Positions 43,637 to 56,460 of a DNA stretch of 64,000 nucleotides are shown piece after piece. Numbering within the stretch: the first letter of the stretch is position 1; every line of letters begins with the position of its first letter. Source of the DNA: Zychaea mexicana (lineage: Eukaryota > Mucoromycota > Mucoromycetes > Mucorales > Lichtheimiaceae); assembly GCF_025766255.1 (NCBI RefSeq), contig NW_026516674.1, positions 1-64,000 of the forward strand, read 5' to 3'. A program made the translations under genes and the position numbers. The notes beneath the pieces were generated by a model. The model was not told the DNA's origin and ran no database searches. It saw only the letters and a program-made list of their open reading frames with translations.

Positions 43637-45135
43637 ATGGACATTAGTAACAGTGACCCAGATCTCACTGTTGATCCAAGGGCAGCCGCATTCTCCATTA
43701 TGTTTGTGAGCGTGGGTTTTTCCTGCTTTATATGGCAATCACTACGATCTGGATGGATGTTTTACAAGATTCGCAAGCCGATCCATGGCATTGTATTTGC
43801 ACAAGCCGTGCTAGGTGTCATCCTGACCTTTTGCACATTATTGACATCGCTTGTGTATGTCGACTGCCACTTTGTAAGTACACACATGCATTATACACAT
43901 CTGTTTTTTTTGCGTAGTATGTCACAATCAACTCTGTACTCATCACTAAAACAACACAGATATTGATTTTTTCGATCGTTGGTGTGAATCTGGGCGACAT
44001 TGCATTACAATCCGTGCTTCTTTGGAAAGCGTATCTGGGGAACAACCGATCTAAGATTATCCTGATGATTGGATGCATACCACTTATTGGCCTTGTTGTG
44101 TTTATTATCTGCAATGTCACAGTTGCGCAATCCATAATGAAATATCGAGGAAACGTCTGTACAACTAGTTACCGTGAGTATGAGATTGTTTTAAGGGCTC
44201 GAAACTTATTAGATAAGCCCGGGTTGTTTAATTACTAAACAGCCAGATCATGGGATGTTATTGGCTACTGATACACTGACCTTGAAAATTATTCTCCTTG
44301 ATAACCGAAAAAAAAAAATATAGCAATCTACATTGTCATTGCCAAAGCGGCGCTAGATTTTACATCCAATACGTTTCTTTCATGGTGCTTTATACTTGTT
44401 ATTTACCGTCATTATCAAGTCCTTGGTTCGAGTATCCAAAAGACCTTGATTAAAGAAGGCTTAATCTACTGGTAGGCACTCTACACTGTTCGATATTGGA
44501 AAAGAAAGAAGGTCGTAGTGATGTAGTGTGTGTGTGAGTGTGGCTCATGTGAATTAATCTATTGTTCCGGTATTCCCCACTTGCTGTGTCTCTATCCCTT
44601 CAACCCATTGGTACACAAATCACAAAAAAAAAGTTTTGGTGTTTGTCTTTCGAATATAGTCACGGGAATATTGCTGACCGTTAGAGTTCTCGGCGGAAGC
44701 TCTCCGATATTGTACACGATTGATTGTAAGTCCTTTTGTTTGTGTTATTTTCATAATGGATCAAATCGGTAAAGCAAATTAAAATTAGAAACTCAGATTC
44801 GCACAATTTCCTTTTTTGACTAAGGGTATCTGGCTTCCTATCTGATTATCAAGCAACTCAAATACGGCCGTAATGGCTTGAATGAAGAAGATGGCGAGGA
44901 CAATGACGACGACGACGACGACGACGATAGCCGTATGGAAGATGATGATGGTGACACGCACAGCCGTGGTCAGATCAGTCGTCATCGTCACACGATGTCA
45001 TGCTCCACGGCTGCGGAAGACCTGAATCAGCTCCATTCGCGGCCGCTTTCGTTCCTGCTGAAGAATGAAATTGATGTAGAACATCATCAGGCGCATCCAG
45101 ACGGGAAGAAAGAAAGTGACAGAAATCAAGGATAA
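43637..45135 (+). CDS. Multi-pass membrane protein, 7TM-like
   Basis: About five exons starting MDISNSDPDLTVDPRAAAF. Hydrophobic segments: FSIMFVSVGFSCFIWQSL, GIVFAQAVLGVILTFCTLL, ILIFSIVGVNLGDIALQSVLL, IILMIGCIPLIGLVVFIICN, then FLSWCFILVIYRHY and VTGILLTVRVLGGS, and a final hydrophobic stretch near YLASYLIIKQL. The C-terminal tail is cytoplasm-like: poly-Asp, histidine-rich, ending at 45135. The count and spacing suggest seven helices. I cannot assign a receptor class. Introns at about 43875-43960, 44175-44320, 44475-44655 and 44725-44825. Confidence 0.75.
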
Positions 45136-46119
45136 GCAGATGATGCTGTGTGACAAAGAAGGGGTGTTTGGGATTTGCTGGAAAAGTTATATAAAAAAAG
45201 AAAGTTGAAGTTTGAAGGGACGAAAAGTAAAAGAAGCCAGAGAGACAGAGAGAGAGAGAGAAAGTAAGATGAAAAAGAGAGATGGAGAGATCTCATCATC
45301 GCGCTCTTTTTTTATGCGCCCTCATAAGACCTCAATAACAGCATCATTCTAGCCCACTTTGGGTTGTTTATTGCCTACGATCTTCTTCTTCCATGCACAT
45401 GTCTGCTCGTGTGTCTACTTACACAGTGCATTATTATACATGCTTGCACGTAAATGATAGTAAAGATGATGACGCTGTTATGTAATGGTAAACAATGTAT
45501 GTGTGTTGGTGGCCAAAAAAGAAAACACAAACAAAAGCAGTCTTATCAGATTGCACATGTCACGCAGAAATAAAAGGTTGTCAAGTGGATATATTGGGGA
45601 TTACACAGCCTAAGCAATTGTAAAGGCGAGAGTGTGAGCGTGTGGGTTGTACGAATGCGTGGCCCTTTCCGGGGGACCTCGGACAGTATTTGCCGCAAGT
45701 TGCCATAGAGGATGGGTGGGGGGGGGGTTGAAGGGGAGCAAACAGCAGCCCCACCCCTCGCTTATCAGATGGATTGTGATTGGCTCCGCGGTAATCTGAT
45801 TGATCGTGGTCTGTAGGAAAAATTTTATAAATCTAATACAGATTTCCGTGCCGTCGCCTTTTCTCTTTCTCTCCACTTCTTGCAGCAGCAAAGGAACCCC
45901 TCTCTCTTTACCAGTCCAACTTCTTTTACATTACCTACACTTGTCGCGTGTGCGCTCTCTCTCTCTTTCTCTTTCTCTTTCTCTCTCTACCTCTCCAATT
46001 CTACAGACGAAGAAGAAAAAAACAAAGAGCGACCAATCAGTATCTCTATACTCTTGCTACTACCACTACCACTACCAATACATACACACACACACCCCCA
46101 CTCACTTAAACTCTGTACA
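45136..46119. other. Intergenic with purine and pyrimidine microsatellites
   Basis: GA-rich run near 45245-45290 and CT-rich run near 45955-45990, then a CA-rich leader just before the mitoferrin ATG. The minus-strand ORF 45610-45891 overlaps G-runs and shows no domain. Probably divergent regulatory sequence only. Confidence 0.6.
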
Positions 46120-47303
46120 ATGGCTGAAGAATACGACTACGAATCTCTTGGAAACAACACTTCGATGGGCCAGAATGCCCTTGCTGGTGCCTTAGCCGGT
46201 GTCGCTGAGCATTGTGCCATGTATCCTGTCGACTCTATCAAGGTAAGAATCCTAATTTGATATGCATGTGTGTGTGTGTAGATTGGAGCAGAAAGGGGAT
46301 GGGTGGGACGACCGACCGACCGACTGTCTGTTGACTGTTGACTGTTGACTGACCTCGGTGGCATGAATTACCATTCTTGTTAGACGCGAATGCAAGTCAT
46401 TCAGAGTGGACGACCACCTGTTCCTGTCAATCCGACGACAGTCGCTCAGCATCCATCACTTAAAACTGCGTCGAGGAATCTTTGGCGCGGTGTCAACTCG
46501 GTCGTATTGGGCGCCGGCCCCGCCCATGCCTTACATTTTGCAACCTACGAATACTGCAAAGAAGCATTTGTTGGCGACGGCCACCACGCACTTGGATTTG
46601 CTGCTGCCGGTGCATGTGCGACCTTGGCACACGACGGTCTTATGAATCCCTTTGATGGTAAGAGGCAACACGGGAATGAAGAGGAGCACAGCGGATGATT
46701 TTCCCAAGCACATACAGTTTGTACTAAGCCTGTACCCACTCTCTCTCTCGCTCCGTTCCAATTATTCCAGTGGTGAAGCAACGGATGCAACTCCGCGATT
46801 CCACATACAGATCTGTCCGAGAGTGCGCACGACAGGTCTATGCCAAGGAAGGCCTCGGTGCATTCTACATCTCGCTGCCAACAACCCTCGCCATGTCCGT
46901 CCCCTTCCAATCCATCCAGTTCGCAAGCTATGAATTCTTCCGCAAATATCTAAACCCGGACGGCCAGTACGACCCCAAAACCCACGTTATTGCCGGCGGT
47001 CTCGCAGGCGCGATTGCTTCCTCCATCACCACTCCTCTCGACGTCGCTAAAACGCTTTTGCAGACCCGTGGTCACAGTCTTGACCCTCGCATTCGCAATG
47101 CCACCGGTTTCTGGGATGCCATGAGCATCATCAAACAGCGTTATGGTATGCGGGGTTTCTTCAGAGGCTACAAGCCCCGTGTGCTGACCAACATGCCCAG
47201 TGCCGCCATCAGCTGGAGCGTCTACGAATACTTCAAATGGTTTTTGGATACCCACGAGTCGGCTAAGAAAGTCTCGCAAGACAAGAGTCTCATTCGTCTC
47301 TAA
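46120..47303 (+). CDS. MRS4: Mitoferrin (mitochondrial iron carrier)
   Basis: Exons 46120-46242, 46384-46657 and 46771-47303 splice cleanly. The product has ~310 residues with the three repeats of mitochondrial carriers: [23 protein letters not shown] and [14 protein letters not shown], each PxD/ExxK. Mitoferrin-specific landmarks are [51 protein letters not shown] and [25 protein letters not shown]. It imports Fe2+ across the inner mitochondrial membrane for Fe-S cluster and heme synthesis. MRS3 and MRS4 cannot be separated by sequence here. No lesion. Confidence 0.95.
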
Positions 47304-47647
47304 AAAAAAAGAAACCGTTTCCATATCCTATCCCGTCATCACCAAACCGTCTCTCTCCACTTTTTCTCAAAACATCACCACTACAACCAACCAACCAACC
47401 ACCCATCCACTTTTTCTAATATCTCTGTACCATAGTTGTTTTCTTGGATTTTACCCTCTTTTCTCTAGCTTTTGTACATACTTTTTTCTTACTTTTATAC
47501 AAGCAGTTTTTTATAACATGATGAAAAGGATATACAAAAATACATAATGCTATTATAGACTCTTATTCTGAACCAAACCCAACAGCAGCAAATTGGAGTG
47601 AGAAATGTGTAATGTGTGTTTCAAGTAGTGGCAGTAGTACTCATCCC

Positions 47648-49220
47648 TCAAGCACTTTCAACCTTCTTCTTGTCGCCTTCGTTATCGACAAAGTTAGCAT
47701 TCGTGTGCATCCACTAACATTAGGAAAGGGTTGTTAGTTCTTGTCGGTCATATGCTGTTGCTTGCGCGTGTTGCTGCAAGCACGTGTATCTGCTGAAAGC
47801 TGACTCACCTTGTAGACGCTCGAAAAGTCAAGTTTGCCGTAATCGTTCATTGTTGACAGGTCGCTGTATACTTGAGCCGCTGTGGTCCCCAAGATCGGAG
47901 TCGTGCCTGAATCAAATGCGGCCTTCATGGCCAGTCTTAAATCTTTAGCCATCAGCTTATTTGCGAATCCACCAGCATATTCTCGGTTCGCCGGTGCCGT
48001 TGGGATCACACCTGGATGGGGGTTGTTTGTGTCCGAGCTCCAGCAACGGCCTGTCGAGCTGTTCATAATCGATGCCATCAAGGCCGGGTCCATGCCGAGA
48101 CGACCGGCTAGCAACAGGGCTTCCGAGACGCCAATCATGGAAACGGCCAACAGCATGTTGTTGCATAACTTGGCAACTTGTCCCGTGCCATTGCCGCCAC
48201 AGTGTACTGCGTTGCGGCCCATCAACGCAAGTGTCGGTCTGATTTTTTCAAAACTTGCCTCCGAAGGTGCGCCCACCATGAACGTCAGTGTGCCATTTTC
48301 AGCACCCACGACACCTAAACATAGCATTGTTGCCATTCATATAAGAGTCTCACTCTGCTGCCATGACTGGCTGGTTATATCACAACATTGTGGTGAGAGT
48401 ATACGTACCTCCACTCACAGGAGCATCAAATGGTGTAGCCTTTCTGTCCACGACTTGTTTGGCAAGCGTGCGTGCAGACTCGGCGTCAATGGTGCTGGAG
48501 TCGATCAACAAGCTATCTTGATCGATCGCATCGATCAACGAAGAGTAGACGGATTGCACGTGACCAGCCTCTGGAAGCATGGTGATCACGGTAGCCGCCT
48601 TGTCAGCCAGCTCGGCGGGACTGTCGGCTGCTTTGGCTTTTGGATATTCGTCAACGAACTTTTCAACGGCGGCTTTGTTCACATCGAACACTAAAAGATC
48701 ACCCTGGGTCTTGGCTGCAAGGTTCTTTGCCATACCGTGTCCCTACATATGATATAACAGCATTAAGATTCAATATTATTAGGAAAGATATCTATTCCTA
48801 GGCGTTTGTGTATGTATGCGTGATTGTTTACTTGGGGGAACGCCACCTCTCTCGTTCACTCGCCCCCCTTTCCAACTTTACCATTTGACCCAAGCCAATA
48901 ATACCGATTGCTTGTTTTCTGTTGCCAGCCTATTTTTGTTCGTTTGTCCGTTCATTCGCAAAGTACAGGTTAATTCACTTATAAGATGTAACACTCCATA
49001 CTCGGGCATCCTTACGTTTGCTATTACACAAGAAAAATCAACGTCAATAACGAAAAGACTCGGGTCACTCACTCTCCTTTTTCTTCATATCAACAATACC
49101 AACATCACTGTCCCAGCATGAACTACCTGTTGAATACAGACGAGACGACGCCATCTTCGTTCTCGGAACTCGAAGAGCATTTTTTCCGAGAAAGCACAGT
49201 TGAACGCGAGCTTGAACCAT
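47648..49220 (-). CDS. 3-hydroxyisobutyrate dehydrogenase, mitochondrial
   Basis: The first exon, from 49220, encodes a basic leader (MVQARVQLCFLGKNALRVP) suited to mitochondrial import. The next exon begins the Rossmann motif IGIIGLGQMG, continuing as GHGMAKNL. The substrate-binding motif DAPVSGG precedes the last-but-one intron. GNGTGQVAKLCNNM carries the catalytic lysine, and DYGKLDFSSVYKW lies near the C-terminus. The enzyme oxidises 3-hydroxyisobutyrate to methylmalonate semialdehyde in valine breakdown. The splice between leader and core does not resolve unambiguously, so an extra small exon is possible. Stop at 47648-47650. Confidence 0.92.
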
Positions 49221-50214
49221 GATCGTTGTCGTTTCTAATTTGAGGTTAGAAGAACAAAAAAAGGGGAAGCAAAGGTGAAGAATAGATGGAAAAAGAAAAG
49301 GATTATGCAGGTTGTTCCCACGCTACCCTTTCAGTGAAAAATCTCATTTTGAGTTTCCGCAAAGCAAATTATACTCACCCCACACATTGCTACACTCCTC
49401 CAGCTTATTCTGTCTCAGAGTATTCACACTTGATTATTTGCTCATGCACGACATATATTCATCTATTTCGGTGCACGTACGCAACAACAATAGCATGTAC
49501 GCACAAGCATCGTTATAACCTTGTTTCCGTTTTAAATTAGAAAGAGCGTAAACTGTGCTGCAGATAATATTCATTTTTGTCTACTATTGGTTTCTTCACT
49601 CAAAAAAAAAGATTAAAAAAACACATACTATGCTTCATCTATTTCAAGCTTTTGTTAGTCTGAAAGCCTTCGCTAAAACCTATGGAGAAAATGAAGGACA
49701 ACGATGATGACTTGTTTAAGTTGAATTTCTGTGAAAATTAAAATACTTTCGCACCGATTGGTTCCCGGTAGCTGACGTCTGGTTATTTAGTCGTGATACA
49801 TCACATTTTCAGTAAAAGCAAAGAGGGGGAATCGGTCATCCTCACCATCATCTTTTATATTTATTCCTTCTTTGCTTATACTCCAATGTGCTGGCAGAAG
49901 AGCTTTTTAGGTCAACTAGTAAATTTTAGATAGGTATAGCAGCATTAACATGAAAAATTAACGGATAACAACGATATCCTCAGTAGTTTGAAAAAAAAAA
50001 GATGATTTCCTAGAACTCTCGCTGCTCAGTCTACATTTTATTTCACAAGCCATGCTACTACACGATGAAACAAGTTTTATTCTTGTAATGCCATCCATTG
50101 AACAGTTGCTATGATAAAGAAAGGCATAGACCAAGTGAGTATCCAAGACTTACAGCACAGTTCCATGGCAGTAGCGCTACCGTGGTGCACGCATAGAAAA
50201 CACACGCGAAAAAG
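49221..50214. other. Intergenic, nothing recognised
   Basis: About 1 kb of A+T-rich DNA with only short accidental ORFs (for example 49286-49540). Probably the shared upstream region of the HIBADH gene and the gene at 50215. Confidence 0.6.
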
Positions 50215-52449
50215 TTGGCGGGATTTCAATTTGCTGCGGAGACAACAGTATATGAGTTACGTCGCCCGCCGCAGCGCACATCTCTTCTTCTTCACCAGCT
50301 TCTTATTTCTTTTATCGCAATGCTCGAATTATACGCAATTACGCTCGCTATGTACTGTGTTACCCTCGTCATTGGTTGCTTTATGCTCCTCTGGCGGGCC
50401 CACCCACTACTTTGTAACTTTGCTGGTTCCGTCGCCCTTGTGGCCTTTGTCTCTCGCGCTGAGTGTTGCACTTCGGTGCGCACGTTGATCCGTTCCTTGT
50501 GTACGTTGTTGGGTCTGCTCCCGCCTCCGCCGTCGCGCCCCATCTTGCCGCCATCGCAACCTGCTCCTGCACCTGTGAATGTGTTCCAGCGCAACTATTT
50601 TTCTTCGTATGGTAAGCATCGCCCCAATCCTTCGCGGATTTTGGAGGGCATAGATCGTGAAATCGACAACGAGGTCTACAGACGTGCGGCTAGTCGTCTT
50701 CCTCCCGATATGTTTGATTCTCGGCCAGCGTTTACTTTGTATCCTGACCCGATGGACATATTGGCTGAGCGTGAATACTTGAAACAGTTGAAGGAGTGGT
50801 GTGGTTTCCCAGTTTCGCGCAGAGTTACTGTAGTTGATTACGCAGTGCGACGACTTGTATTCAGACGTTCTTCTTATGAGGTTCGGACGACACCTGTTCA
50901 ACCGCCTGTGCAAAACTCTCCTACTCGTACTCGCCCTGTGCCGGCTGCTACCGTGGTTGATTCCACAGCAACTGTGCATGTTGATCCCTCACTTTCTTCT
51001 GCAGCAGTCGAGGACACGACTACAGTGCCCGTTGCGCACATGGATGTAATGATGGAACAGCCTGCGGCCCCTCTGTACTTGCATTGCTCCCGGGTTCCTG
51101 AACAAGTTTCGGTGATCGAAGAGTCTGTGGCCCCTCTGCAATTGCATGGCTCCCGTCTTCTTGATCCCGAAGTCCACGCGATGCCTTCGGAAATGCCTTC
51201 AGTGCTGCCTGTGATGGAGGACGCTCCTGCTGCGCCGGCTGTTTTGGGTGATTCCACAGCTGTGCAAACGATGCATTTTTCTGACGTTGAGCATACTCCC
51301 GCTTCGGCGTGCGAGTCCCTGCCTTCTGAGCATACTCCCGCTTCGGCGTGCGAGTCCCTGCCTTCTGAGCATACTCCCGCTTCGGCGTGCGAGTCCCTGC
51401 CTTCTGAGCATACTGCCGCTTCGGCGTGTCAGTCCCTGCATGAGCAAACGGCCACTTCGGTGCGCGCGTCCCTGCATGAAAACGCGGTCGAGGACACACC
51501 CATTGACGAGGATGTCCAGATGGAGGAGCCGTCGTATGACGATGAGCTCGCCAACTTAATGGCTTCCCTGACTTTGGGGATGGACGCTTCCGCGTGGTAT
51601 GAAGATGATTCTTCTGCCATTCAAAACCCATACGCTTTGCAAACTCACGCTTCGGCATACGAGTCCCTGCACCAAGAGCATACTCCCGCTTCGGCGTGCG
51701 AGTCCCTGCCTGAAGAGCAAACCACCACTTCGGTGCGTGCGTCCCTGCCTGAAGAGCAAACCACCACTTCGGTGCGTGCGTCCCTGCCAATTGACAACAC
51801 GGTTGAGGATACACTGATTCACGAGGATGTGCAAATGGAGGAGTCGTGTGACTCTATGTCGCATGACGCTCAATCCTCCAACCCAATGCCTTCTCTCGCT
51901 TCGGTTGTGGACGCTCCCGTGGGGCCAGCTCAGGATGATTCCTTTGCAGTGCCTGTCCCGATGAGACAATACAGATCTGCGCAAGACGCTTCTGCAAGTG
52001 TGCCTCTGCCAGATGACGATGATGAACCCGCAGCAGTCGAGGATACAGAGGACACTCCTGCTGTGCAGCCAAATGATGAGGGCATTGCCTCCTTTTGGTT
52101 TGAAATCTTACAACGGGCAACGGTGCTCGACGAAGAGGTCTCTGACCTCTTGAGTGCCGCAAATCCCGACATTCCTGCCACGACCATTACTTCCGCCACT
52201 ATCACCACACAACCTGCCACGGCAACCGCCGTTGGATCCGCCCCTCTGTCTCCGCCCTCCCCCTCCGGTGATGTTGATGTAGATGCCGTCCGTTTTCAGC
52301 TTCAAGCCGAAGCGGACGAGAATGATGCGTGGTTCGATGCGTGGTTCGACGAGTCGATCGGTAAGTTTTATTTACATTGATACATCATGAATCCACGCGT
52401 TGTATTTACCAATTCTAATGAATGCTTTGATTTTTTAGTCGATTACTAG
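50215..52449 (+). CDS. Unrecognised membrane-anchored protein with 13-residue repeats
   Basis: A 2.1-kb open frame joined by an intron (about 52362-52438) to a last exon that replaces the read-through end with IVDY and a TAG at 52447-52449, total about 720 residues. Residues ~24-85 contain two or three hydrophobic helices (LLISFIAMLELYAITLAMYC, VTLVIGCFMLLW). Next come a proline-rich linker and a globular-looking block (RILEGIDREIDNEVYRRAA, REYLKQLKEWCGFPVSRR). The C-terminal half is a long acidic Ser/Thr/Pro region with repeats of (S)EHTPASACESLP and EQTTTSVRASLP in two arrays, each followed by VED..I.EDVQMEE. No domain recognised. The repeats suggest a surface or disordered interaction region. 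Confidence 0.65.
51289..51478 (+). repeat. 39-bp coding minisatellite, first array
   Basis: Three identical 39-bp units followed by diverged units encode EHTPASACESLPS and variants. A second array with the same origin lies at about 51646-51790. Confidence 0.9.
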
Positions 52450-53080
52450 GTGTTTTGTCGTGTCGTGTTGTCGGTGTTGCGCGTTCTGTTGGTGTTCTTT
52501 CTGGGCGCGATTTGGGTTCTGTGGTTGTTTTCTTTTGGTTTTGGTGCTTCGTGGTTTGTCGGTGTTCTCCTCCTCTTCCTCCTGGTCCTCCTCCTCCGTT
52601 TGTTCTTACTCCTACTTTTCCGCTCTGCTGCTCTTGCTGTGTGTGCTGCTTTTGCTGCTTTTTTTTTTTTTGGCGTTTTTCGGTGCGCCATATGGTGTAT
52701 CTACGTGGGCAACGGTTCCGGTACGTGTTTATAGTGTGGCTGTAGGTGTCAGGAGTAATCGTTGGATACTAAATCTTTTTATTAAAATAGGCTGCTATTT
52801 GTGCTGCTGTCTTTGTTGTGGGCAGATACTTTCATGTCTGTCTCTGGACGCGAGTCCGTGTAGGACAACAGGTAAATATAGATACCTTGATAACATCAGC
52901 TCAAGTTTTCCGTGTGTGCATGTCGTTGATTAAAGGGAATTGTTAATAGGTCATAGCTGTTGCGGCCTTGTGTGCGCTGCACTCTGTGTGTGGCGACCGT
53001 CTGGCGGGACGGGTTTGGAAGACACCTCAGTGGATGGTTTCCTCGGGTAAAGGTAAGGGGTGGGTGGGGCATTGGTGGCA
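52450..53080. other. T/G-rich downstream region, no supported gene
   Basis: A pyrimidine/GT-skewed stretch that leaves all three plus frames open for leucine/phenylalanine/cysteine-rich translations. This is typical of composition bias rather than coding. Confidence 0.5.
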
Positions 53081-53586
53081 CTGGCTACAGCCACCGGGGG
53101 TGAAGGGGTATGAAGAGCAATGGGGATAGCGAGGACGGCACAGTCGGTGGTGGGGAGGGGAACACCGCTCTGGTTGTTTGGGTATTGCAGGAATACCATC
53201 CACATGAGCTGGAACTGACTGAAAAGACAACCCAAGGCGTCGGGCTTGTATGATTACGGGAAGTACTATATTTTTTTTAATACTCAATGAAAGACGAACA
53301 TCTCAATAAGAAGAGACTTACTAACTGATAATCCTTTTTCCATTCACTCTTCCCTTCTTCATATCGCATTCAACTCGGATGTGGTGTGAAGAAGGCGAAG
53401 AAGCATCCATTACTAGGAATTAATTCATTCCTTCTCAAGGTTGTCTTTTCAGTCAGTTCCAGCTCATGTGGATGGTGTTCCTGCAATACCCTTGCAACCA
53501 GAGCGGTGTTCCCCTCCTCACCGCCGGCTGTACCGTCCTCGCTATCCCCATTGCTCTTCATATTCTGGATCTCCCACCGGTTGTAG
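53081..53586. repeat. Inverted repeat with ~150-bp arms
   Basis: 53081-53233 and 53439-53586 are roughly 90 percent identical inverted copies (landmark GAAGAGCAATGGGGATAGC and its complement), separated by ~205 bp. A transcript would fold into a long hairpin. Confidence 0.85.
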
Positions 53587-53799
53587 TTCAGTGTGCCATG
53601 TAAGTCCCCGTTCATTCCCGTGCCTTTGCTTTGGGGATTCCTGAAGCTGGGGTGTCTTCCGTTGGCGGGTGGTGCCAGTGATGGTTACTACTGTGGGCTT
53701 TGGCGGCTTGGAACGTTTTCCCCTGGCAAGGGAATGTTTCCGCTTGGAGGAGTGGAGAATCCCGTCTTTGGCTTGATCCTGGTATTGGAGACGAAACCG

Positions 53800-56460
53800 G
53801 GTGTTTCCTGAAAGCACGCGCTTGATCTTCAAATGATCGAAACCTATCTTTCTCGAGCGGCTTTCAAAAAAGTCAAAGACGTTCATTTCGAGTGGGTCGC
53901 TGCTGCTTCTGCTTCTGCTGCTATATCAAATCGGCGAAAAGAGTTTTTAAAAGAATGCTATTATCACGAAGACAAATCATCGAGCCGGGACAACTCATCA
54001 AGAATATGGCACCTATCCCAAGTATTTGGCATCCTGCCGGCCATGTCCAAGACGCGCATTCCCTTGGTCTTTACAAGCAGAGCAATTCCATCGAGCGAAA
54101 TTGGTATATCCGCTTCGCTTTCTATCAATCGAACCAAGGCAACCTATCGTTCATGTCATCAACCAAACCGTCATGATCGGTTATGTCTTTGAACAGAAGA
54201 GCAGCGACCAGATGTGCGATAGAAGAACATAGCAATATGGAGGAGACGCATGAAATCTACCAACAATCGGTTCTCATGCGGAGGCTATCGACCTACAATC
54301 CGAGGATCACAGTATATTTGACAGCAGTGTGACAGCGATTCAAGTATTAGCCGTGGATATCAAGTCTGGCAAATCGATATCACCAACTCAAGCTCAGGCG
54401 AAATGATAATCAGAAAGAAGCTGGTCAAGAAAGCTTTCTGAAGGTCGGACAGTTCAACTTGGTGTGCACAATCATGTTCCTATATGTCTCTATCTCTATG
54501 GACATGGACGTTTTACCATCCAATCTTCAAATGCGACAGCAGCCCAGCCCAGCCACGGAGGAGGCACTTTGGGGTTTGGCGGTCCCAATGTGAGGCTAGC
54601 GCATTTCAGCTGCGAAGAGTAAGCAACCTTGAATGCGACAAAGCAACGAATGGCACCAATCTTTGTTCATCTACAACTGTTTCCCCCCTTATGCTGGTCA
54701 ACAACAAGCGATCGGAAATCCAATGATAATCATCGAACGCGGCGAAACGACAGCACACACAGCCGAGGCATATCATCCGCGAGCATTTATGACGGCAGCA
54801 ATCAACAAATAAATCAACGTTGCCGGAAAACGCCACGTATGACACAACCACCCTAGTAACTTATCATCGTCCAACACACAATGACATGTCTGCCACTTCA
54901 CGGGCCGGTCCATCCACGCGGCTATCCACAACAGATGGTCTGCTGTCAATGATTGGCTTCAACACTAGGTCCTTGGATAAGCAACACACACAACAAAGCG
55001 GATCAATCAAACTTGGAAACACTACCAACGATCACAAGAGGGAATTCCAAGGACGTGTCATTGTGAACTTGTAATGGCAGCAGCAAGTGACAGTAACTAC
55101 AACACGCTTGGCATGCAGCACACACAGCAATCCATATGGATCGTCAAGGGATGCTAAGGTGCTCAAGTAGTCAGTACGTTCATCGGCCATTTTTGCGGCT
55201 GTCGTCGACATACGACAAGTGCCAAGATGGTTTACCAAACGGCACAACCAATGACTCACGGTTGTCACCAACATCCAAGATAAGCAGCAGCAGTACTATG
55301 GACGAACCACTTCGGATCCAAGCTTACAGAAAGCAGCTGCCACCTTACACACTGGTCAAGGCTTATTGTGCCAAATGCGAACGAACAGTCCACGGGTGCG
55401 ATGCTCGCCATACGCGACCAATAACGTCTGCAGATGTATCGTCAATACTGCAAATTGTGGTAAGTTACTAATTTTTGTCATGATTAAAGGAATGCCATTG
55501 CCATGTGAAGAGCGTATATGAACTAAAGCATTGATACGAAAATAGACCATCATTCAGCCTGTCACAAGAATTTACATCCTACATTGTCCCAATTTCCTTT
55601 ACCCTCTTTCTTTTTCTATATGCTATTTTTCGCTTCATATGTCGTCCCCCCTCATTGATTGTAAGTGCAACGATCGATTGGAAAAGCTGACAATGTTTAT
55701 TTTTAATAGTATAGAAAAAAAACACCCCGTATACATCCTTATACATAAGCACAAAACCCAACGGCACACACGGATCGGATTGGTACAAAACACGTCGACA
55801 GATACAACTTTTTAAATACAAAATGAACAAGATATGACCAAAGTCGCCAGCGCAATAGCCCAAAAATTATACAGTCAAAAACATACACAAAGCAAGAACA
55901 TAAAAAAGATTCAGTCAGGTAAGTGTTAGAAAGATCTTCCTTTAATTCTTTTTTGAAGAACAAGATACTAATCTCTCTTTATTGTATGTGTTCCCACAGA
56001 TCGTAGGTGCCTGTCACCGCGCTGACGTACATGATTGCAAATTGAAAAATAAGTTTGCAACAACCAAAACAAATACATCATCCGTCAGGTACGGTTGTTA
56101 ATATAGAGCTTCATACGATATTGTACATTCCAACGCACCATCCATCAAGCATAACGACTAACATACTACTCATTAGATTGGCAGCTTTAGCCCCAGTGAC
56201 GTAGAAGCTTTATTCAAACATCACATACGAGAAAAAATTATACAAGGTCTATTCTTGCGTTAGCGGCGACGATTGTCTCAAGACATTTTCAGAACAAGCT
56301 ATCATTTCTTACACGACTACAAGACGACCAAATTGATGGCATACCTGACACCTTACACGATGCAAACTACATACCACGTCCAAAACCGGGTACTGTCTGT
56401 GTTTTACGCGTGCCATCAAGCGAATCGATCGTGTGTGCCGTCCATTTTACCATACCTTGA
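53800..56460 (+). pseudogene. Broken plus-strand coding-like region, family unknown
   Basis: Several stretches look like real protein but lie in different frames: SIFDSSVTAIQVLAVDIKSG (near 54310), TVQLGVHNHVPICLYLYGHG (near 54450), LPPYTLVKAYCAKCERTV (near 55340) and QDDQIDGIPDTLHDANYIP (near 56320). Stops and frame changes between them prevent a single model, though some could be introns. No domain recognised. It is either a decayed gene or one with many exons that I cannot assemble by eye. Confidence 0.3.

Noticed and set aside
51020..51814. 264-residue minus-strand ORF with repeats (AGTHAPKWWFALQ-type)
   Set aside because: It mirrors the 39-bp repeats of the plus-strand gene. The plus frame is much longer, has splice support and a sensible composition.
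52450..52733. Very hydrophobic plus-strand ORFs and an arginine/lysine-rich minus-strand ORF
   Set aside because: All frames are open because of T/G skew. There is no codon-level or domain support.
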